DNA of 64,000 nucleotides from Pseudomonadota bacterium (GTDB lineage Bacteria; Pseudomonadota; Alphaproteobacteria; Dongiales; Dongiaceae). The DNA lies in the NCBI GenBank assembly GCA_021792365.1, contig JAJYUT010000002.1, positions 372,001 through 436,000 on the forward strand, given 5' to 3'. Below are positions 13,553 to 20,288 of this stretch, one piece after another; positions within the stretch are counted from its first letter, which is position 1; every line of letters starts with the position of its first letter. The position numbers were made by a program, and so were the translations under genes. Below the pieces are notes generated by a model that ran no database searches, had not been told where the DNA came from, and saw only the letters and a list, made by a program, of their open reading frames with translations.

Positions 13553-15142
13553 ATGCCCGACCAGACCCACCGCCACGATGAGTTCGCAACCGATAACGGC
13601 GCCTGCCGCTCTGTCTGGATGTCCGTCGCCAAGATTCCCGCGCGCGGCCCCCTGGCCGGCGACCTGCGCGCCGATGTCTGCATCGTGGGCGCCGGCATCG
13701 CCGGCCTGACCATCGCCTATCGCATGGCGCGGCCGGGCAGGAAGATCGTGGTGCTGGATGATGGCCCGATCGCCGGCGGGGAAAGCTGCCGCACCACGGC
13801 CCATCTCGCGAGCGCGCTCGACGACCGCTTCGTCGAACTGGAGCGGTTGCATGGCCAGCAGGGCGCGCGTCTGGCGGCGCAGAGCCATGCCGCCGCGATC
13901 GACGAGATCGAGCGCATCGTCAGGACGGAGCGCATCGACTGCGATTTCGAGCGCCTGGACGGCTACCTGTTCCAGCCCGAAGGCAACCCGGAGTTCCTGC
14001 TGGAAGAGCTTGCGGCCGCGCGGCGCGCGGCCTTCAACGAGGTCGAGCTGGTGGAGCATGCCCCAATCACGTCCTTCGACACGGGGCGCGCCTTGCGCTT
14101 CCCGAACCAGGGCCAGTTCCACATCCTCAAATACCTGCGCGGCCTGGCCCTCGCCGCCGTCCGCAACGGCGCCTGGATCCACGACGGCACGCATGTGACC
14201 GCGGTCGAGGCCGGACGCCCCGCGCGCGTCGCCACCGCGCAGGGGCCCGTCGTCACCGCCGACGCGGTGGTGATCGCCACCAACACCCCGGTCATCGACC
14301 GCGTCATCATGCACACCAAGCAGGCGGCCTATCGCACCTATGTGGTGGCGGGTCGGATCCCGGAGGACAGCGTCCCGCACCTGCTGCTGTGGGATACGCT
14401 CGATCCCTACCACTATGTCCGCGTCCAGCACGGGGAGGCCGGCTCCGACTACCTGATCGTGGGCGGCGAGGATCATCGCACCGGCGAGGCGGACGACATG
14501 TACGACCGCCACCACGCGCTCATGGACTGGACACGCGAGCGTTTCCCGCAGGTGCGCGACTTCCCCTATCGCTGGTCCGGGCAGATCATGGAGCCGGTGG
14601 ATGGCCTTGGCTTCATCGGCGTCAATCCCGGCAGCGAGGACAACCTGCTGATCGCGACCGGCGACAGCGGCCACGGCATGACCCATGGAACGATCGCCGG
14701 CCTGCTGATCCCCGACCTGATCGAGGGTCGGTCGAATGCGTGGGCCGGTTTGTACGACCCGTCACGCAAGACCTTGCAATCCGCCGGCACCTTCGCACGC
14801 GAGAACCTGAAGGTCGCGGGGCACTATGCGGACCACGCGACCAGGAGCGATGTCGACCAGGTATCCGACATCGTCCCGGGAGACGGGGCGGTCGTGCGCC
14901 AAGGGTTGAAGAAGCTTGCGATCTATCGCGATCAGACGGGTCAGGTGCACGTCCATTCCGCCACCTGCCCCCATCTTGGCTGTGTGGTGCACTGGAACAC
15001 CGGCGAGAAGACGTGGGACTGCCCATGCCATGGCTCGCGCTTCCATGCGCTGGGCCATGTGGTGAACGGGCCCGCCAACAAGGACCTTGCCAAGGCCGAG
15101 CTGGACGAGCCCCACGCCCACCGCATAGGCGCAGCGAGCTAG
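13553..15142 (+). CDS. FAD-dependent oxidoreductase with C-terminal Rieske [2Fe-2S] domain
   Basis: 529 aa. A DAO-type FAD domain at the N-terminus (VCIVGAGIAGLTIAYRMA, about residues 42–59) is fused to a Rieske domain at the C-terminus with ligands in CPHLGC and CPCHGS (about residues 473–501). This arrangement is known from the YhfW-like family, whose substrate is unknown; the Rieske centre probably relays electrons from the flavin. The ATG at 13553 (MPDQTHRHDE) is preferred because upstream in-frame residues are low-complexity Arg/Gly. A possible stress promoter precedes it. The stop overlaps that of a convergent small gene by four bases. Confidence 0.9.
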   Translation: MPDQTHRHDEFATDNGACRSVWMSVAKIPARGPLAGDLRADVCIVGAGIAGLTIAYRMARPGRKIVVLDDGPIAGGESCRTTAHLASALDDRFVELERLHGQQGARLAAQSHAAAIDEIERIVRTERIDCDFERLDGYLFQPEGNPEFLLEELAAARRAAFNEVELVEHAPITSFDTGRALRFPNQGQFHILKYLRGLALAAVRNGAWIHDGTHVTAVEAGRPARVATAQGPVVTADAVVIATNTPVIDRVIMHTKQAAYRTYVVAGRIPEDSVPHLLLWDTLDPYHYVRVQHGEAGSDYLIVGGEDHRTGEADDMYDRHHALMDWTRERFPQVRDFPYRWSGQIMEPVDGLGFIGVNPGSEDNLLIATGDSGHGMTHGTIAGLLIPDLIEGRSNAWAGLYDPSRKTLQSAGTFARENLKVAGHYADHATRSDVDQVSDIVPGDGAVVRQGLKKLAIYRDQTGQVHVHSATCPHLGCVVHWNTGEKTWDCPCHGSRFHALGHVVNGPANKDLAKAELDEPHAHRIGAAS

Positions 15143-15378
15143 CGGTTTTCTTCTGAACTGGGCCGCAATTCCGCGCCGTTGCTACCGGCGGCGCGAGCGC
15201 TCCACCTTCCGACCAGCCGGCTACCCTGCCACAACTCCGCCGCCCCATATTTTGATGTCGCGAGCAGCGCCTCGACTTTCAATGCAGCGGCGGCATCGTC
15301 GGGACAGTCGATCTGCTCGAACGATTGGATCCGATCGTTGCTATCCGTGAAATAGCAGCGATAGTTCTTGTTTGTCAT
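15139..15378 (-). CDS. Hypothetical protein, small, polar
   Basis: 79 aa beginning MTNKNYRCYFTDSNDRIQSF, then a helix with Ala-rich stretch (DDAAAALKVEALLA) and ELWQGSRLVGRW. It resembles short alphaproteobacterial proteins of unknown function that carry a YRCYF-type beta start and an xLWxGxRxVGR end; I cannot assign a role. ATG 15378 has GGAG seven bases upstream. An in-frame ATG at 15426 with AAGGAGG ten bases upstream would give 95 aa. It is the last gene of the minus-strand group containing the ChrR-like genes. Confidence 0.7.
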   Translation of the reverse strand: MTNKNYRCYFTDSNDRIQSFEQIDCPDDAAAALKVEALLATSKYGAAELWQGSRLVGRWSARAAGSNGAELRPSSEENR

Positions 15379-15488
15379 TCTTGTTCTCCAAGCTGGCACC
15401 GCCGGCGATTTCACTGAATTGAACATTGATCCACAGCCTCCTTGGGCACTCGCGATAAAATGACATTCGTGGGAGAGATTCATCATGG

Positions 15489-16073
15489 TCAGCCCAGGAT
15501 GTCCTTGGTACTGGTGATGAGGACGCAGGTGCAGCCGCCCCCACTCCAGACGCGCTTGTCGCCTGCCCCGGGTGCACCGTAGTTGTAGTCGCCGGGCAGG
15601 AGCTTGCGTTCGTCGATCCACAGCTCGCCATCGAGGAGGTAGAGCTCCTCCACGCCTGCGTGGGTATGCGGCGGATAGCTTCGATCGGGCGCAAGGCGCA
15701 CCAGCATGCTGACCCGGTCCCGATCCGCATCGGATGCCAGCAGCTTGCATTCAATCCCGGGCGCGACCTGCTCCCAGTCGGGCTCGGACCATTGCCGTGC
15801 GGGCGGCGGCGGTACCGGTTGCTTCCCGGTTTCCGCGGCGATGCGCAGCGCAAGGCGCTTTTGAAGCGATGCCGGCGGACGTAGCACATCGGTCGGCCAG
15901 GCGACGAGCCAGTCGAGCACCGGGCGGAGGCTCTCCAGCTCGCGCCGGCAATCCGGGCAGGACGCGATATGGGCTTCCACCGCGGCGATCTCGCCCGCAG
16001 GCAGGACTTGCAACGCATAGGCGCACGTTGACTCGGCCCACGCGCAACGATCCATGTCCGGGCTCGGGCTCAT
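15489..16073 (-). CDS. ChrR-like cupin anti-sigma factor (copy 1)
   Basis: 194 aa. The N-terminal zinc anti-sigma domain has the H-x3-C-x2-C motif HIASCPDC at about residues 35–42, and a C-terminal cupin has YPPHTHAGVEELYLLDGE. In ChrR of Rhodobacter the first domain sequesters an ECF sigma factor and the cupin senses the signal, classically singlet oxygen. The cupin keeps HxH and Glu, but the fourth metal ligand of ChrR is not obvious (GDYNYGAPGAGDK). It is a close tandem duplicate of the gene at 16291–16869 and has no sigma gene of its own adjacent, so it may share or modulate the same sigma factor. Confidence 0.85.
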   Translation of the reverse strand: MSPSPDMDRCAWAESTCAYALQVLPAGEIAAVEAHIASCPDCRRELESLRPVLDWLVAWPTDVLRPPASLQKRLALRIAAETGKQPVPPPPARQWSEPDWEQVAPGIECKLLASDADRDRVSMLVRLAPDRSYPPHTHAGVEELYLLDGELWIDERKLLPGDYNYGAPGAGDKRVWSGGGCTCVLITSTKDILG

Positions 16074-16157
16074 TGGCTGAGGGCTGCCTTCCCGTCAGAC
16101 GCCCTCTCCGGGAACGGAAGGACAGTACCCCTGTCACGGCTGGTGAATCCGCGAGCG

Positions 16158-16181
16158 GGCTGCGGCAAATCCATCGCAGCC
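16158..16181 (-). other. Stem-loop between the two ChrR-like genes
   Basis: Perfect seven-base arms GGCTGCG (16158–16164) and CGCAGCC (16175–16181) with a 10-base loop, inside the 217-base gap between the duplicated anti-sigma genes. No T-run follows on the minus strand, so a processing or attenuation role is as likely as termination. The rest of the gap holds no convincing gene. Confidence 0.35.
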
Positions 16182-16290
16182 ACGTTCTTCGATTGCCCGA
16201 TGCAGGAGGAGTATGCGCATTGCATACCCTTGATACGTCAAACGCGCGGCTTTGGATTGGTCCAGCCGGCGATAGAGCGAAAGGATTACC

Positions 16291-16869
16291 TCAGCCCAGA
16301 ATGTCCTTGGTGCTGGTGATGAGGACGCAGGTGCAGCCGGTCTCGCTCCAGACAAGCTTATCTCCCGCCCCAGGGGCACCGTAATTGTAGTCGCCCGGCA
16401 AGAGCTTGCGCTCGTCGATCCACAGCTCCCCGTCAAGGAGATGCAACTCCTCCACACCGGCATGGGTATGCGGCGGATAGCTTGCATTGGGCGCAAGCCG
16501 CACGAGCATACTGACCCGGTGCCGGTCCTCGTCGGTCGCCAGCAGCTTGCATTCAATCCCAGGCGCCACCTGCTCCCAATCGGGCTCTGACCACGCTGGC
16601 GGTGGTGGCGGTACCGGCTGCTGACCCGTCTCCGCGGCGATCCGCAGCGCAAGGCGCCCCTGCAACGATTTTGCCGGTCGCAGCACATTCGTCGGCCAGG
16701 CAACGAACCGGTCAAGGACCGGGGAGAGGCTCTCCAGCTCGCGCTGGCAATCCGGGCAGGACGCGATATGGGCCTCGGCCGCGGCAATCTCGCGCGCAGG
16801 CAGTGCTTGAGCGGCGTAGGCGCACGTCGTCTCGCTCTGCGGGCAGCGGTTCCCGTCGGGTGTGGTCAT
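16291..16869 (-). CDS. ChrR-like cupin anti-sigma factor (copy 2, sigma-linked)
   Basis: 192 aa with the same layout as copy 1: zinc motif HIASCPDC near residues 34–41 and a cupin with YPPHTHAGVEELHLLDGE. Its ATG overlaps the TGA of the upstream ECF sigma gene (ATGA), the usual sign of a sigma/anti-sigma pair. From about residue 90 to the end the two copies are nearly identical (both end TCVLITSTKDILG), while the N-terminal parts differ more. Role inferred: holds the sigma factor inactive until an oxidative signal acts. Confidence 0.88.
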   Translation of the reverse strand: MTTPDGNRCPQSETTCAYAAQALPAREIAAAEAHIASCPDCQRELESLSPVLDRFVAWPTNVLRPAKSLQGRLALRIAAETGQQPVPPPPPAWSEPDWEQVAPGIECKLLATDEDRHRVSMLVRLAPNASYPPHTHAGVEELHLLDGELWIDERKLLPGDYNYGAPGAGDKLVWSETGCTCVLITSTKDILG

Positions 16870-17495
16870 GGCCTCCCCTCCACGGCCAGCTTCTGCCGCA
16901 GCTTGTGCAGTCCCGAGCGGATGCGTGTCTTGACGGTGCCGAGCGGCTGGTTCAGGCGCACCGCAGCCTCGGCATGCGTCAGTCCGGCAAAAAACGTCGT
17001 CTCGATCGCCTGGCGCTCGTCCAGCGTGAGTGCTGCCACGGCGCTGCGCAAAGCCTCGCCCTGCTCGCGCAGCTCGAGCACGTCACGTGGATCGGCAGCA
17101 GGCTCCTCCGGCGGCTGCTGCTTTTCGCCATCATGGCTGCGCTTCTTCCGGCTCTCCAAGCGCAGGCGATCAATCGATCGCGAGCGCGCCTGGTTCATGA
17201 TCCATCCGAGCACCGTGCCGTTCGCCGCGTCGTACTGCGATGCGCGGCGCCAGACGTCATGGAAGACATCGACGGTGAGTTCTTCAGCGGTCTCCCGGTT
17301 GGCGGTGATCCGCAGGGCCAAGGTGAAGACGACGCGATGCGCCCTCTCATACAGCGCATGCAGCGCGGCCTGATCGCCCGCGGCAATCGACTGGACGAGC
17401 GCCGCCCAGTCCTGCTCCGGCACTGGAGCCTTGGACTTGGCGTACAGCACATCGCCTAGCGTTGCCGGCGATTTTTGTGTCCTCTCCTTGCTCAT
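16866..17495 (-). CDS. ECF-family RNA polymerase sigma factor
   Basis: 209 aa from ATG 17495 (MSKERTQKSPATLGD). Region 2 includes LYERAHRVVFTLALRI and the -10-recognition segment DVFHDVWRRASQYD. Region 4 helix-turn-helix is LTHAEAAVRLNQPLGTVKTR with IRSGLHKLRQKL at the end. ATG 17516 is an alternative start. The coupled downstream ChrR-like gene suggests the RpoE–ChrR group that answers singlet oxygen or related oxidants. A perfect dyad 46 bases upstream may take part in its control. Confidence 0.92.
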   Translation of the reverse strand: MSKERTQKSPATLGDVLYAKSKAPVPEQDWAALVQSIAAGDQAALHALYERAHRVVFTLALRITANRETAEELTVDVFHDVWRRASQYDAANGTVLGWIMNQARSRSIDRLRLESRKKRSHDGEKQQPPEEPAADPRDVLELREQGEALRSAVAALTLDERQAIETTFFAGLTHAEAAVRLNQPLGTVKTRIRSGLHKLRQKLAVEGRP

Positions 17496-17826
17496 GACCG
17501 ACGACGGATGCCCCATTGGCCGAGATACTGCAAATTCTCCGCCGGTCAATCAAGACCGGTGATGGAAGATGCGCGCTTTTACCTCACCTGAAACCGCCGC
17601 GTCGCCCCGACCGCCAGCGAGATCTTGCAGGCATTCTTCGGCTCCGCTGCGGCGGCCGCAGGATTCAGCGCACAGCGCGCCACGCCCGACACGCGGCCCG
17701 CCGTCCCACTCTAGCCGCTGCCAGTGATGCGCGCAAATGCCGCTTCGCATGTCGGAACGTGGCGATTGAAATATCCCTGCAACGAGGCCAACCTGCACGG
17801 GCGAGTACGCTAGAGGATTTCCTTCC
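17496..17826. promoter_or_regulatory. Divergent promoter region between ECF sigma and bd oxidase genes
   Basis: 331 bases between two divergent transcription units. The clearest element is a perfect dyad CCGGTC-AATCAA-GACCGG at 17542–17559, just upstream of the sigma gene, which could be an operator. The middle (about 17600–17740) is GC-rich without a recognisable gene, and the cioA-proximal end carries AGAGGATTTCCTTCC before the start codon. I could not identify a certain -35/-10 pair. Confidence 0.45.
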
Positions 17827-19221
17827 ATGGATCTCGATCCGGTCTTCCTCTCCCGCCTGCAGTTCGCCTGGGTGGTCGCCTGGCACATCCTGCTGCCGGC
17901 CTTTACGGTCGGCCTCGCCTCCTTTATCGCGGTGCTGGAAGGGCTCCACCTCGTCACGAAGCGCGAGATATACCTCCGCATCTCTATGTTCTGGATCAAG
18001 ATCTTCTCCGTGTCCTTCGGCATGGGCGTGGTCTCGGGCGTGGTGATGCCGTTCCAGTTCGGCACCAACTGGAGCCGCTTTTCCGACGCCACGGCGGACA
18101 TCCTCGGGCCGCTGCTCGCCTATGAGGGGCTGACGGCCTTTTTCCTGGAGGCCGCCTTCCTCGGCGTCCTGCTGTTCGGGCGCAGGCTGGTGCCGCCCTG
18201 GGCGCATTTCGCCGCGGCATTGATGGTTGCGGCAGGCACGCTGTTCTCCTCCTTCTGGATCCTTTCGGCGAATAGCTGGATGCAGACGCCGGCCGGCTAC
18301 GATATCGTCGATGGCCGCTACGTGCCGCGCGATTGGATTGAGATCATTTTCAACCCATCGTTTCCATACCGGCTGGCGCACACGGTGACTGCCTTCTATG
18401 TGACGACCGCGTTCGCGGTGGTCGGCGTGGCGGCGTGGCTGCTGCGCGGCGGGCGCTTCGTCACCGAAGCCCGCATCATGCTTTCCATGACGCTGTGGCT
18501 GCTGAGCGTCCTGGTGCCGCTGCAGATATTCATCGGCGATCTGCACGGCCTCAACACGCGCGAGCATCAGCCGACAAAGCTGGCGGCGATCGAGGCCCGC
18601 TGGGAGACGGCGCGCGAGGTCCCCCTCACATTGTTCGCCATTCCGGACGAAACGACGGAAACCAACCGTTTCGAAATCGACATCCCCTATCTGGCCAGTC
18701 TGATCCTGACGCATAGCTGGGATGGGGAGATCAAGGGCCTGAAGGATTGGCCGCGCGAGGACCGCCCGCCGGTCGCCATTCCCTTCTTCGCGTTCCGGGT
18801 GATGGTCGGCATCGGGCTGCTGATGCTGGCCCTGGTGGCGGCGAGCTGGTGGCTGCGCCTGCGCGGCCGGCTGTTCGACACGGGCTGGTTCCTGCGCGCG
18901 TGCCTGTGGATGGCGCCGCTCGGCTTCGTCGCCGTCCTCGCCGGCTGGATCACCACGGAGGTCGGCCGCCAGCCCTGGACCATCTACGGCCTGATGCGCA
19001 CGGCGGATTCGGTGCCGCCCTCGCTCAGCGGCAGCCACGTGCTGTTCTCGCTGCTCAGCTACGTGACTGTGTATCTCATCATCTATCCGGCCGGCCTCCT
19101 GGTGATGGCGCGGATGGTGCGCAAGGGTCCCGATGCCGTCGAGGCCGATTCACCGATCGAGAGCGGGCGGCCCGAGCGGCCCACCCGTGTGCAGGTCCAG
19201 CCGGAGGGCGAAGGATCATGA
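17827..19221 (+). CDS. cioA: Cytochrome bd-type quinol oxidase subunit I (cyanide-insensitive type)
   Basis: 464 aa integral membrane protein. The N-terminal helix carries the high-spin haem ligand region AWVVAWHILLPAF (His20), followed by further helices. The GRQPWTIYGLMRT motif near residues 375–387 and a short Q-loop are features of the CIO/short-Q-loop branch rather than E. coli CydA (522 aa, long Q-loop). It oxidises ubiquinol and reduces oxygen to water without proton pumping, useful at low oxygen or with cyanide. The gene couples to cioB by an ATGA overlap. The symbol could equally be cydA. Confidence 0.93.
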   Translation: MDLDPVFLSRLQFAWVVAWHILLPAFTVGLASFIAVLEGLHLVTKREIYLRISMFWIKIFSVSFGMGVVSGVVMPFQFGTNWSRFSDATADILGPLLAYEGLTAFFLEAAFLGVLLFGRRLVPPWAHFAAALMVAAGTLFSSFWILSANSWMQTPAGYDIVDGRYVPRDWIEIIFNPSFPYRLAHTVTAFYVTTAFAVVGVAAWLLRGGRFVTEARIMLSMTLWLLSVLVPLQIFIGDLHGLNTREHQPTKLAAIEARWETAREVPLTLFAIPDETTETNRFEIDIPYLASLILTHSWDGEIKGLKDWPREDRPPVAIPFFAFRVMVGIGLLMLALVAASWWLRLRGRLFDTGWFLRACLWMAPLGFVAVLAGWITTEVGRQPWTIYGLMRTADSVPPSLSGSHVLFSLLSYVTVYLIIYPAGLLVMARMVRKGPDAVEADSPIESGRPERPTRVQVQPEGEGS

Positions 19222-20228
19222 CGGCCGTTCTCGACTTCGTCCCGATCTGGACGCTCATCCTCGGCGCCGGCATCTTCTTCTACGTGCTGCTCGACGGGTT
19301 CGACCTGGGGGTCGGCATGCTTTACGGCTTCGCGCCGGACGTGCGGACGCGCAACATCGTCATGAACTCGATCGCGCCGGTGTGGGACGGCAACGAGACC
19401 TGGCTGGTGCTGGGCGGCGTGGGGCTGCTGGCGGCCTTCCCGCTCGCCTTCGCCATCATCATCCCGGCACTCTACTTCCCGATCCTGGTCATGCTGCTGG
19501 CGCTGATCTTCCGCGGCGTCGCGTTCGAGTTCCGCTTCCGCGACGCGCCGCACCGTACCTTCTGGGATCACGGCTTCTGCTACGGCTCGGCAATCGCGGC
19601 CTTCGCGCAGGGCATGATGCTCGGCGCCTTCATCCAGGGCTTCGAGGTCGATGGGCGGCATTTCTCCGGCTCGGCCTTCGATTTCATCACGCCGTTCTCG
19701 CTGATGACGGGAGTCGCGCTCATGTTCGGCTATGCGCTGCTCGGCGCCGGCTGGCTGATCCTCAAGACCGAAGGCGAGATCCAGGACGCCGCCCGCCGCC
19801 GCGGCAGGATCTGCCTCATCGCCGTCCTGGTTGCCATCGTCGTGGTCAGCATCTGGACGCCCTTGATGAACGACGACGTCGCGCGCCGCTGGTTCGGCTG
19901 GCCCAACACCGTTTTCCTCGCGCCGGTTCCGATCGCGACCGCGCTGACCGCCATCCTCATCTGGCGCGCGTTGAGCGGCCGGTCGGAGGCGGGCGCCTTC
20001 ATCGGCGCGGTGGTCCTGTTCACCCTCTCCTATATCGGCATCGCCATCAGCCTGTGGCCGATGATCGTGCCTTATCACTACGATTTGTGGGAGGCCGCCT
20101 CCTCCGCCCGCACGCAGGCTTTCCTGCTGGTCGGCACCCTGTTCCTGCTGCCGGTGATCCTGGTCTATACCGGCTGGTCCTATTGGGTGTTCCGCGGCAA
20201 GGTGCGCGGCGATGTCGGCTATCATTGA
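19218..20228 (+). CDS. cioB: Cytochrome bd-type quinol oxidase subunit II
   Basis: 336 aa. Start ATG 19218 overlaps the cioA stop; the frame is open further upstream but only as shadow sequence. CydB features: LLDGFDLGVGMLYGF in helix 1, WDGNETWLVLGGVGLL, and nine predicted membrane segments. It stabilises the haem-bearing subunit I. No small cydX-type frame was seen in the short space before the terminator. Confidence 0.94.
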   Translation: MTAVLDFVPIWTLILGAGIFFYVLLDGFDLGVGMLYGFAPDVRTRNIVMNSIAPVWDGNETWLVLGGVGLLAAFPLAFAIIIPALYFPILVMLLALIFRGVAFEFRFRDAPHRTFWDHGFCYGSAIAAFAQGMMLGAFIQGFEVDGRHFSGSAFDFITPFSLMTGVALMFGYALLGAGWLILKTEGEIQDAARRRGRICLIAVLVAIVVVSIWTPLMNDDVARRWFGWPNTVFLAPVPIATALTAILIWRALSGRSEAGAFIGAVVLFTLSYIGIAISLWPMIVPYHYDLWEAASSARTQAFLLVGTLFLLPVILVYTGWSYWVFRGKVRGDVGYH

Positions 20229-20237
20229 CAGAGAAGA

Positions 20238-20269
20238 GCCGGCCGGCGCGTGGGGATGCGCCGGCCGGC
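20238..20269. terminator. Bidirectional stem-loop terminator
   Basis: Perfect 12-base arms GCCGGCCGGCGC (20238–20249) and GCGCCGGCCGGC (20258–20269) with an eight-base loop. It sits between the convergent cioB and RTX genes, ten bases after the cioB stop and 20 bases beyond the RTX stop. No long T-run is present, as is common in GC-rich genomes. Confidence 0.75.
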
Positions 20270-20288
20270 AGGCTTGCACTCAGGGAAC

